From Prevotellaceae bacterium (GTDB lineage: Bacteria; Bacteroidota; Bacteroidia; Bacteroidales; UBA932): DNA of 6,072 bases. The notes below the pieces were generated by a model. It searched no databases. It saw only the letters and a program-made list of their open reading frames with translations, and was not told where the DNA came from. Positions 1-6,031 of the stretch are shown here, piece by piece (position 1 is the stretch's first letter; each line of letters begins with the position of its first letter). Location of the stretch: positions 1 through 6,072 of the forward strand of contig JAIRKX010000151.1 of NCBI GenBank assembly GCA_031259805.1, written 5' to 3'. The position numbers and the translations under genes are program-made.

Positions 1-2
1 CA

Positions 3-51
3 CATCATACATCATACATCATACATCATACCTCATACATCATACATCATA
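3..51. repeat. Seven-copy 7-bp tandem array (CATCATA)
   Basis: Seven contiguous heptamers read CATCATA on the plus strand (TATGATG on the minus strand). The fifth copy differs by one base (CCTCATA, position 32). The array starts at the window edge, so its full length is unknown. It ends in the A tract that forms the U-run terminator of rnpB, so rnpB read-through would enter it. The unit is not a multiple of three and no open frame uses it, so it is unlikely to be coding. Copy number could vary by slippage; that is inference. Confidence 0.93.
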
Positions 52-65
52 AAAAACGGTGTGCG
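51..65 (-). terminator. rnpB 3' end: P1 strand followed by T6
   Basis: On the minus strand the 3' strand of P1 (CGCACACCG, 65-57) runs straight into TTTTTT (56-51). P1 closes over the whole RNA, so this is a GC-rich helix plus U-run at the expected end of the transcript. It may work as an intrinsic terminator or as the natural 3' end. The heptamer array begins at once after it. Confidence 0.6.
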
Positions 66-374
66 TATAAGCCGGATTCTGTCATGTTCTATCATTTATC
101 TAATGCGGCCTACCCCTCGGCGTCGGACGAGCCATCCTACAGTTGCCGATATACATGGCCTTGCAATCCACGAGGGCATACGGCTTACGGCATCGCTGCC
201 GTAACCGGTGAGCTCTTACCTCGCCTTTTCACCCTTATCGCGTTTCCACGACGGTTATTTTCTGTTATGCCGGCCTTAGCCTCACAGCTACCTGTGCTTT
301 CCACAGCGTGGCGCTCTGTATTGTCCGGACTTTCCTCCCCGGCGTTTCGGCCGGAGCGATAGAACCGCACACCG
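57..374 (-). ncRNA. rnpB: RNase P RNA (bacterial type A), catalytic subunit of tRNA 5'-end processing
   Basis: This is the ribozyme that, with protein RnpA, removes 5' leaders from pre-tRNAs in the cytoplasm. Read on the minus strand, the 5' P4 hallmark GAGGAAAGTCC lies at 337-327. The 3' hallmark GACAGAATCCGGCTTAT lies at 83-67. The universal core GGTAAGAGCTCACCGG lies at 220-205. The outer strands close a perfect 9-bp P1 helix, CGGTGTGCG (374-366) with CGCACACCG (65-57), which sets the ends to within a few bases. A P3-like hairpin (356-335) and a 7-bp P12-like hairpin (204-198 with 191-185) are also visible. About 318 nt is compact for type A; the E. coli RNA is about 377 nt. A run of T follows P1 directly. 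Open frames across this stretch on either strand are not genes. The identification is very secure; the exact 5' base is inferred. Confidence 0.97.
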
Positions 375-384
375 ATTTTGGCTG

Positions 385-416
385 CAAAGATAGTATTTAA
401 GTTTGAAAGTTGAATG
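385..416 (-). promoter_or_regulatory. Probable rnpB promoter (Bacteroidetes-type -7 element)
   Basis: The minus strand carries TATCTTTG at 392-385, a full match to the Bacteroidetes -7 consensus TAnnTTTG. It sits 11 bases before the first base of RNase P helix P1, the right distance for a start near 376-380. The -33 element is weak: CATT at about 416-413 with a 20-bp spacer. Its upstream half lies inside the divergent cutC promoter. Confidence 0.7.
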
Positions 417-432
417 ATTATGTGTAACTTTG
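402..432 (+). promoter_or_regulatory. cutC promoter, TTTG-N19-TAACTTTG
   Basis: A -33 TTTG at 402-405 and a -7 TAACTTTG at 425-432 are separated by exactly 19 bp. This matches the Bacteroidetes primary-sigma consensus (TTTG, 19-21 bp, TAnnTTTG). Transcription would start near 437-441, giving a 5' leader of only about 15 nt before the cutC ATG. It interleaves with the opposing rnpB promoter. Confidence 0.8.
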
Positions 433-454
433 TGGCTATCGTAATCGAAAAAGC

Positions 455-1183
455 ATGCAAACATCATTTAAAAATCAATATCCGTTATTGGAAATTTGCG
501 CCTATTCCATAGCCGACTGTCTTGCGGCGCAACGGGGCGGCGCTGTGCGAGTCGAGCTATGCGCCGGCAGGCCCGAAGGCGGCACGACGCCAAGCTATGG
601 CGCCATTATCGGCGCTCGCCGTTACCTCGACATCACCCTGCACGTGATGATTCGTCCCCGCGGTGGCCATTTTATCTATAGTCCACAGGAATTACAGGTG
701 ATGATCGACGACATTCGACTGGCGCGGCAGTGTGGCGTCGACGGCATCGTTATCGGTTGCCTTACGGCGGATGGCAACGTCGACAAAAAGGCCTGCCGGT
801 GTCTGATCAAAGAAGCCGGCAAGCTGTCGGTAACGTTTCATCGCGCCTTTGACGAATGCCGCAATCCTGAGCGCGCGCTGGAGGACATTATTGCGCTGGG
901 TTGTCAGCGACTGCTGACATCGGGGCAGTCGCCGACGGCCCAAGAGGGCATCCCGCTACTCCGCAAGCTGGCGACACAAACGATCGACGTTGACGGACAT
1001 TCACGCATCATCATCATGCCCGGTAGCGGCATCAACCCCGGCAACATTGTCGAGATCGCCCAACAAACCGGAGCGCAGGAATTTCATACTTCGGCGCGCG
1101 CCAAACCTGACGGCAATACCGACGCCGCAGTAGTTACTCACTGTATCCGTAAACTTGCAAGCGTAAAGCGTAATAATAAATGA
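455..1183 (+). CDS. cutC: CutC family protein (copper homeostasis family, TIM barrel)
   Basis: A 242-residue cytosolic protein, close to the E. coli CutC length of 248. Family signatures appear in order: LEIC at residues 12-15, RVELC at 32-36, EGGTTPS at 41-47, the IRPRGG block at 66-71, VTFHRAFD at 126-133, LTSGQ at 154-158, and a glycine-rich strand (MPGSGI) before a late EFHTSA block. CutC is a single-domain TIM barrel linked to copper tolerance, but its biochemical activity is not settled and the copper role has been questioned. The residue after GGA in the RVELC block is Val31, where Asp or Asn is usual. The ATG at 455 is chosen because LEIC then falls about 12 residues in, as in homologues, and a promoter lies just upstream. 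The last few codons (SVKRNNK) derive from a 7-bp duplication and an inverted repeat that runs into the spacer. Confidence 0.95.
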   Translation: MQTSFKNQYPLLEICAYSIADCLAAQRGGAVRVELCAGRPEGGTTPSYGAIIGARRYLDITLHVMIRPRGGHFIYSPQELQVMIDDIRLARQCGVDGIVIGCLTADGNVDKKACRCLIKEAGKLSVTFHRAFDECRNPERALEDIIALGCQRLLTSGQSPTAQEGIPLLRKLATQTIDVDGHSRIIIMPGSGINPGNIVEIAQQTGAQEFHTSARAKPDGNTDAAVVTHCIRKLASVKRNNK

Positions 1184-1233
1184 TGAATTATCTGCGATAG
1201 TACCTTGCACTCCCGCAGGCGCGCTTTACGCTT
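1159..1233. repeat. 12-bp inverted repeat and AGCGTAA duplication at the cutC 3' end
   Basis: Two perfect AGCGTAA copies (1160-1173) lie just before the cutC stop. AAGCGTAAAGCG (1159-1170) is matched by its exact reverse complement CGCTTTACGCTT (1222-1233). The 51-nt loop between them holds a nested 5-bp pair, CTGCG (1192-1196) with CGCAG (1214-1218). The RNA could fold into a long stem spanning the stop codon. No U-run follows directly, so this is not a textbook intrinsic terminator. It could be a 3'-end stabiliser, a processing site or a small mobile palindromic element. Confidence 0.75.
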
Positions 1234-1251
1234 CACGTCGCACCATTAATT

Positions 1252-4005
1252 ATGATAAATATGCTTCGTAAAATTGAATTTTATCTTTTCTTACTGACAG
1301 GGCTATGTTTGGCAACCGCTACGTATTGTGTATATTTATTATATACGGTGCCAAAGGATCGCCTATTTATTGCCGACGAAAGCGAATATCGACAGGTGAT
1401 TTCTGATTTTTCAGACCGGTATATTTTTTCAAATCGGTCTTCTCCTTCGACCGGTTTGGTAAATAACGATTCATCGCTGAGCATAGAAGAATACGGGGCG
1501 TTGCGTTTCCTCTACGCCTATATGCCGGAGGGTGATGCGAAAGGTTACGATCGGGATTTTTTCCTGCAAAATGTACGTGCATCATTCATTGCTCGTCGCG
1601 AAATGCCGTGGAGCAAAACCGTTCCCGACGAACTGTTCCGGCATTTTATCCTGCCGGTGCGAGTCAACAATGAAGCATTGGACTTGTCACGCCCTATTTT
1701 TTATGAGGCGCTGAAGCCGCGCGTGCGACGTCTTTCGATGCGCGAGGCGGCGCTCGAAGTCAACCACTGGTGTCATGAGAAAGTAACGTATGCGCCGTCG
1801 GACAGCCGGACGAGCGCGCCGCTGGCTACGTTGCGGTCGGCCATCGGACGTTGCGGGGAGGAGTCGACATTTGCCGTGGCGGCTATGCGGGCGGTGGGTA
1901 TTCCCGCAAGGCAGGTCTACACGCCGCGATGGGCGCATACCGACGATAATCATGCGTGGATTGAGGTGTGGGTCGACGGCGACTGGCATTACATGGGCGC
2001 TTGCGAGCCCGAACCGACGCTCGACAGGGGCTGGTTCGATGCGCCCGTGAAACGCGCCATGCTGGTGCATACAAAAGTTTTCGGACGCTATAAGAGCAAC
2101 GACGAAGTGATTGCCCAAACGCCGTGCTATACCGAAGTCAACGTTACCGGACGGTATGCGCCGGTGAAGCGTGCAGTGGTTACCGTGCGCGATGCTGTCG
2201 GCAATATGGTCGCCGGTGCGACAGTCGATTTCGAGGTGTATAATTATGCCGAGTTTTTTCCGGTCGCCGCCAAAACTACGAACAATACCGGCGTAGCCAC
2301 GCTTACTGTCGGCATGGGCGATATGCTGGTGTGGGCGCGCAAGGGCGACCGCTTTGGTTTCTCCCTGTTCCCCGCCGCCGATGAGCAGGCGACGGTAACG
2401 TTGACCATGCGCGAAGGCGATGAGGCCGCGTTCGATTTTACCATCATACCGCCCGTCGAACAGCCGGCAACAGTCGATGTGAGCGACGCGCAACGCAAAG
2501 CCAATGATGCACGCCGGCAAAAAGAAGACGATATCCGCCGGCAATACGAATCAACGTTCTATACCAAGGCACAGGCTGATAGGCTGGCGGCAAAGCTGGC
2601 GCTCGACAGCGGCGTCGTGTGGCGCTACATGCAGGCCAGCCGCGGCAACCATGCCGAAATAGAACGATTCCTTTGCAGGATATTGCCCGGAGAGCAGCCA
2701 CAGTGGGCGCTGAAGCTGCTGGGGACGATCTCCCCGAAAGACTTGCGCGATGTGTCGGCCGACGTCCTGCAGCATCATTTAGAATATGCCCTGCGTTACA
2801 CAAAACGATATGCCGATACTACGCTGTTTGTCCGCTACGTGATGAATCCGCGCGTGGCTGACGAGCCGCTGTCGATGTACCGTGACCTGCTTGACTACAA
2901 CATAGACTCGCTCGTGTCATCGCCCCACGTTCTCCGCACGGCGATGGCCGGCTTCTATACGAATTTTCATCGGGACGATACGTACAATCCGCAGTCGCTT
3001 CCGGTCAGCATCCGTACGACAGCGCAGGAGCGAAAGGGCGATATGTATTCGCTAACGATTGCCGCCGTGGGCTTCCTCCGCTCGCTGGGTATAGCAGCGC
3101 GGATAGAGCCGGCCACACATCGGGGGCAATATTTCCAAGACGGACGCTGGCTTTACTTTAGCTTGGATAACACCGATCCGTACGCTGCTGCGTTGGCCAT
3201 CCTAACGGACAACATCTCGCCGCCGCAGGGCAAACTGGCACTTGTCTTCACGCCCGACGAAGGATTGAAAACCCCGCGCTACGAAACGCATTATACCCTC
3301 TCGAAGTATACCGGCGGACGCTTTGCCGTGCTGGGAACGGACGAGCGTGGCACGATTCTCGGCGAAACCACGCTGGTGAATAAAACCGTCGCGGTCGATG
3401 CCGGATATTATTTGCTGACCACCGGACGCCGCATGGCCGACGGATCGGTCGTCGGTCGTCTTGCGTTCTTCAGCGTGCAGGCCGGCAAAACCACTCGCCT
3501 GCCGCTGACGATACCAGGGCACAACGAGAGGCTGCAAGTCCTCGGTAATATTGATGTGGAGGCGCAGTACATGTCGCCCGACGGCAGCAAGACGAGCATC
3601 CTGCAAACGACCGGTCGCGGCTACTTTATCCTCGCCTTGCTTGATGCACAAGCAGAGCCTACCGTCCACGCCCTGCACGACGTGGCTGCGGTGGCCGACG
3701 ATTTGGAAAAGTGGGGACGTCCGCTCCTCTTCCTCTTTGCCGACGACGTGCAACTCGCAACCTTCGACGCCGGCGAATACAAGCGCCTGCCATCTACCGT
3801 CGCCATGGGTTACGACGTCGGCGGCGCAATCCTCAGTATGCTTAAAACCGCCCTCGAACTCCCGACCGACGCCCGGCCCGTGTTTATCGTCGCCGATTCG
3901 TTCGGGCGGGTGGTGTATGTCTCGCAGGGGTATAGCATCGGATTAGGTGAAATGGTTCTTACGTTAAACGTTAAGCAAGATGAAAGGATGAAAAAGGATG
4001 AATGA
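1252..4005 (+). CDS. Transglutaminase-like (papain-fold) protein, membrane-anchored, multidomain
   Basis: A 917-residue protein with a hydrophobic segment at about residues 9-32 after a short basic start. This suggests an inner-membrane anchor or uncleaved signal with the rest in the periplasm; no good lipobox is seen. The transglutaminase core is at about 165-275: GRCGEE with Cys201, then GIPAR at 216-220, then DNHAW with His234, and GACEPE with Glu252 where most of the superfamily has Asp. A beta-rich Ig- or carboxypeptidase-regulatory-like domain follows (about 296-386), then a charged helix (412-450) and a helical region. A second transglutaminase-like segment (about 584-640) has Met598 in place of the Cys. 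The C-terminus (about 788-907) looks like a thioredoxin fold without CxxC. Activity could be a peptidase, an amidase or a transferase; the substrate is unknown. Start 1252 or the ATG at 1261 are both possible. The first 250 bases are AT-richer than the rest. No promoter is evident in the 68-bp spacer upstream. Confidence 0.9.
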   Translation: MINMLRKIEFYLFLLTGLCLATATYCVYLLYTVPKDRLFIADESEYRQVISDFSDRYIFSNRSSPSTGLVNNDSSLSIEEYGALRFLYAYMPEGDAKGYDRDFFLQNVRASFIARREMPWSKTVPDELFRHFILPVRVNNEALDLSRPIFYEALKPRVRRLSMREAALEVNHWCHEKVTYAPSDSRTSAPLATLRSAIGRCGEESTFAVAAMRAVGIPARQVYTPRWAHTDDNHAWIEVWVDGDWHYMGACEPEPTLDRGWFDAPVKRAMLVHTKVFGRYKSNDEVIAQTPCYTEVNVTGRYAPVKRAVVTVRDAVGNMVAGATVDFEVYNYAEFFPVAAKTTNNTGVATLTVGMGDMLVWARKGDRFGFSLFPAADEQATVTLTMREGDEAAFDFTIIPPVEQPATVDVSDAQRKANDARRQKEDDIRRQYESTFYTKAQADRLAAKLALDSGVVWRYMQASRGNHAEIERFLCRILPGEQPQWALKLLGTISPKDLRDVSADVLQHHLEYALRYTKRYADTTLFVRYVMNPRVADEPLSMYRDLLDYNIDSLVSSPHVLRTAMAGFYTNFHRDDTYNPQSLPVSIRTTAQERKGDMYSLTIAAVGFLRSLGIAARIEPATHRGQYFQDGRWLYFSLDNTDPYAAALAILTDNISPPQGKLALVFTPDEGLKTPRYETHYTLSKYTGGRFAVLGTDERGTILGETTLVNKTVAVDAGYYLLTTGRRMADGSVVGRLAFFSVQAGKTTRLPLTIPGHNERLQVLGNIDVEAQYMSPDGSKTSILQTTGRGYFILALLDAQAEPTVHALHDVAAVADDLEKWGRPLLFLFADDVQLATFDAGEYKRLPSTVAMGYDVGGAILSMLKTALELPTDARPVFIVADSFGRVVYVSQGYSIGLGEMVLTLNVKQDERMKKDE
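3961..4005. repeat. Short tandem repeats forming the end of the transglutaminase-like gene
   Basis: Two perfect ACGTTAA heptamers (3961-3974) are followed by three related copies of (A)AGGATGAA (3977-3984, 3984-3992, 3994-4002) that run into the TGA stop. They encode the low-complexity tail after LTLNV (KQDERMKKDE), which is probably not part of the folded protein. The pattern parallels the 7-bp duplications at the ends of cutC and of the methyltransferase gene. Confidence 0.75.
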
Positions 4006-4009
4006 CGTA

Positions 4010-4115
4010 TAGCCCCGCAGGGACGAGATGCACATAACCGCAGGTAGAGCATAGCGAAACTTGCGGCAAGCGCGCAGCCCTCCTCCCCTGTGGGAGAAGG
4101 GTCGGGGGAGAGATT
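4010..4115. repeat. Palindrome-rich intergenic element, likely a dispersed repeat
   Basis: Two hairpins fill this spacer. CCGCAGGT (4038-4045) pairs with ACTTGCGG (4059-4066), with one G-T wobble and a 13-nt loop. CCTCCTCCC (4079-4087) pairs with GGGAGAAGG (4092-4100), with one mismatch and loop CTGT. A competing palindrome, CTTGC-G-GCAAG, lies at 4060-4070. The second hairpin plus the following GGGGGAGAG matches, from memory, a GC-rich element seen between genes in many bacteria. Its minus strand reads as the peptide SPDPSPTGEE, which is common in spurious hypothetical proteins. It could also end transcription of the gene upstream. Dispersal cannot be shown from a single window. Confidence 0.6.
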
Positions 4116-4118
4116 TAA

Positions 4119-4134
4119 ACAAATCAACAAATCA
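4119..4134. repeat. ACAAATCA 8-bp tandem duplication at the yicC start
   Basis: Two perfect ACAAATCA copies (4119-4134) end two bases before the yicC ATG. They occupy the place of a ribosome binding site. There is no Shine-Dalgarno sequence, and the A-rich stretch is in keeping with Bacteroidetes initiation regions. No TAnnTTTG promoter is visible in the spacer. Confidence 0.7.
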
Positions 4135-4136
4135 AT

Positions 4137-5018
4137 ATGCTAAAATCAATGACCGGCTACGGAAAAGCCGAACAAGTAGTAGAAAAGAAAAAGATCACGG
4201 TGGAACTCCGTTCGCTGAACAGCAAGACACTTGATATTAACTTTAAGATACCGATTCAATACCGCGAGAAGGAAAACACGTTGCGCGTAGAATTAGTCCG
4301 AGCCGTCCAGCGCGGCAAGTTGGAAGTGTCTGTAACCGTTACGGAAGAAGAACCCGGCGCGCTGGCGACGCTTAATCGCGCCTTGTTTTTGACATACTAT
4401 ACACAACTGGATGTCCTGTTACAGGCCGTCGGTTCATCGGCGAAGGAAGAGCACGTGTCGCAAGCTATCCTGCGATTGCCCGATGTGCTGGATAGTTTTT
4501 CGTCCGGCGTGCCCGACATGGAATGGCAGGCGTTGTCCGATTGCCTGCAACAGGCGCTTGCCGATTTCGACCACTTCCGGTTAGACGAAGGGAAGGCGTT
4601 GAGCGCCGATATTTTGACGCATGTCGCCTGCATTGAAAACTTACTCGACGAGGTCGCAATACATGAGCCGACACGCATCGAACTGTTGCGGCAGCGGATA
4701 GGTACAAACCTTGAAACCCTGCTCCAGTCGTCCGGTGGATACGATAAAAACCGTTTTGAGCAGGAACTAATATACTATCTCGAAAAGATAGACATCACCG
4801 AAGAAAAAATTCGTCTTCGCCAGCACTGCCGGCATTTTTGCCAGACCATCGAATGTGAGGAAGCTGTAGGACGTAAATTAGGATTCATCGCGCAGGAAAT
4901 GGGACGCGAAATAAACACCCTCGGCTCTAAAGCCAATCACTCCAACATCCAAAAGCTCGTCGTGCAAATGAAAGATGAATTGGAGAAAATAAAAGAACAA
5001 CTCCTAAATATTCTTTGA
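4137..5018 (+). CDS. yicC: YicC/YloC family endoribonuclease
   Basis: A 293-residue cytosolic protein of the usual family length, with both hallmark ends. The N-terminal YicC domain opens with MLKSMTGYGKAE (1-12) and the ELRSLNSKTLDINFKIP block (23-39). The C-terminal DUF1732 domain contains LEKIDITEEKIRLRQH (215-230) and GRKLGFIAQEMGREINTLGSKAN (245-267), then a helical end. E. coli YicC and B. subtilis YloC are oligomeric endoribonucleases, and YicC acts in small-RNA and mRNA turnover. The LGF in the last block replaces the LDF of E. coli; I believe this is the form usual in Bacteroidetes. In many bacteria, including relatives as I recall them, yicC precedes gmk (guanylate kinase). Here an RNA methyltransferase follows, 46 bp downstream of the stop (10 bp if its TTG start is used), so co-transcription is likely. 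Confidence 0.95.
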   Translation: MLKSMTGYGKAEQVVEKKKITVELRSLNSKTLDINFKIPIQYREKENTLRVELVRAVQRGKLEVSVTVTEEEPGALATLNRALFLTYYTQLDVLLQAVGSSAKEEHVSQAILRLPDVLDSFSSGVPDMEWQALSDCLQQALADFDHFRLDEGKALSADILTHVACIENLLDEVAIHEPTRIELLRQRIGTNLETLLQSSGGYDKNRFEQELIYYLEKIDITEEKIRLRQHCRHFCQTIECEEAVGRKLGFIAQEMGREINTLGSKANHSNIQKLVVQMKDELEKIKEQLLNIL

Positions 5019-5064
5019 GAATATAGACTTGAAGATAACCGTCAATTTTCATCTTTTCATCACT

Positions 5065-5814
5065 ATGACAAACACAGAAATTAAATGGATAAAATCACTG
5101 GTGCAAAAAAAGAACCGCGACGACGAAAAAGTGTTTCTCGTTGAGGGCGAGAAGATGGCGGACGAGTTGCGGCAGTCCGGTTTTGCTATTCGTAAAATAG
5201 TCGCAACAAAACCTCTTCCTTTTACCATCCCCCGACTTTCGCCGGACTATGTAAGCGCAAAAACCATGCAGCAATTGAGTCTCCTGAAGACGCCGACACC
5301 GGTATTAGCAGTCGTAGAACAGCCTGTTCATCCGCCCTTTCCGGCGATCGACAGGGACGAATTATTGCTGGCACTCGACAATGTGCAAGATCCAGGTAAC
5401 GTCGGCACGATCATCCGCACGGCCGACTGGTTCGGTATCCGGCACATCGTATGTTCACCCGACACGGCCGACTGCTACAGTCCGAAAGTCGTGCAGGCCA
5501 CTATGGGCGCTATTTTCCGAGTGAATATCTATCGCGCCGCTTTGCCGGTCTTTCTGCGGCAGGCACAACTGCACACTATTATATATGGCACTTTTTTAGA
5601 CGGCGAGAATCTCTACAAAAAAAAACTGACCGCCGGCGGTGTTATTGTGATCGGCAACGAAGGCAACGGCATTTCACCCGACGTAGCCGCCGAAGTTTCA
5701 TCGCGCCTGCTGATTCCTTCATTCCCCGAAGGGAGCGCCCGCTCCGAATCGTTGAATGCCGCAGTCAGCGCAGCGATTGTCTGCGCTGCATTCCGACGAG
5801 GAATTAGGGATTAA
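5065..5814 (+). CDS. SpoU/TrmH-family RNA 2'-O-methyltransferase
   Basis: A 249-residue SAM-dependent methyltransferase with the SPOUT trefoil-knot signatures. Motif 1 is NVQDPGNVGTIIR (106-118), with the RNA-contacting Asn and Arg of the family. Motif 2 is VIVIGNEGNGIS (193-204). Motif 3 is LIPSFPEGSARSESLNAA (216-233). An N-terminal substrate-binding domain (about 18-90, with FLVEGEKM) precedes them. The family methylates ribose 2'-OH groups in tRNA or 23S rRNA; the layout resembles RlmB/TsnR-type rRNA enzymes, but the target site cannot be read from sequence. ATG 5065 is preferred because homologues begin at about the xxIKWIKSLxxKK block. An in-frame TTG at 5029 would add 12 residues of non-family sequence. 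The 3' end overlaps a heptamer array. It probably shares a transcript with yicC. Confidence 0.94.
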   Translation: MTNTEIKWIKSLVQKKNRDDEKVFLVEGEKMADELRQSGFAIRKIVATKPLPFTIPRLSPDYVSAKTMQQLSLLKTPTPVLAVVEQPVHPPFPAIDRDELLLALDNVQDPGNVGTIIRTADWFGIRHIVCSPDTADCYSPKVVQATMGAIFRVNIYRAALPVFLRQAQLHTIIYGTFLDGENLYKKKLTAGGVIVIGNEGNGISPDVAAEVSSRLLIPSFPEGSARSESLNAAVSAAIVCAAFRRGIRD

Positions 5815-5826
5815 GGATTAAGGATT
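5803..5826. repeat. ATTAAGG heptamer array across the methyltransferase stop codon
   Basis: The units read ATTAGGG (5803-5809), ATTAAGG (5810-5816) and ATTAAGG (5817-5823), then a partial ATTG. The stop codon TAA at 5812-5814 lies inside the array, so the last residues of the protein (IRD) come from repeat DNA. Confidence 0.8.
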
Positions 5827-5849
5827 GCCTGTGGGGGGAGTCCCATATC

Positions 5850-5867
5850 CTCTGTGGCTTCTCTGTG
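5850..5867. repeat. CTCTGTG direct repeat
   Basis: CTCTGTG occurs at 5850-5856 and again at 5861-5867 (period 11). The minus strand reads as a CACAGAG series of the kind often seen in intergenic repeats of many bacteria. It is short and degenerate, so this may be a relic or chance. Confidence 0.4.
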
Positions 5868-5996
5868 TAATTTTGTCCCAAATTATGCCGAGATTAGAAT
5901 GATGAACCATCCCCTTCATCCGCCCCTTTCACCCCTTACCAATCAGCGATCCAAAAAAGAACGCAGGTTAAAATATATAATTTTTGCCTTTTGCTG

Positions 5997-6028
5997 TTTG
6001 GGTACTTAAATTTAATTATTTACCTTTG
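5997..6028 (+). promoter_or_regulatory. Strong Bacteroidetes promoter for a gene right of the window
   Basis: TTTG at 5997-6000 and TACCTTTG at 6021-6028 are separated by exactly 20 bp, a full match to the TTTG / TAnnTTTG consensus. An A/T-rich stretch (5970-5985) lies just upstream. A perfect 10-bp AT palindrome, TTAAATTTAA (6006-6015), is centred in the spacer and might be an operator, or may be chance in AT-rich DNA. Transcription should start near 6033-6037. No start codon of the downstream gene is within the window. Confidence 0.82.
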
Positions 6029-6031
6029 CAT

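Noticed and set aside
3..51. A CRISPR-like array.
   Set aside because: The units are 7 bp with no spacers and no cas genes nearby; it is a simple tandem repeat.
84..460. Open frames over the rnpB region (plus 84-362 and minus 185-460).
   Set aside because: They lie across RNase P RNA core motifs and helices; their peptides resemble no protein family I know.
1201..1208. A -7 element (TACCTTGC) for the transglutaminase-like gene.
   Set aside because: Two mismatches to TAnnTTTG and no TTTG at a proper distance.
1276..1350. A lipoprotein signal in the large protein.
   Set aside because: Neither Cys19 (preceded by TGL) nor Cys26 (preceded by ATY) fits a lipobox; an uncleaved anchor is more likely.
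1687..2544. A 285-codon minus-strand open frame inside the transglutaminase-like gene.
   Set aside because: It is antisense to the catalytic domain and follows from GC-rich codon use; the peptide is rich in Arg and His with no family motif.
3202..3753. A 183-codon minus-strand open frame.
   Set aside because: Antisense to the conserved C-terminal half of the large protein; no recognisable domain.
3810..4130. A minus-strand open frame carrying SPDPSPTGEE.
   Set aside because: It reads through an intergenic palindromic element and the antisense of the upstream gene; this string is typical of spurious proteins.
5868..5885. A terminator formed by TAATTT and AAATTA after the methyltransferase gene.
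   Set aside because: The stem is six A/T pairs only and there is no U-run after it.
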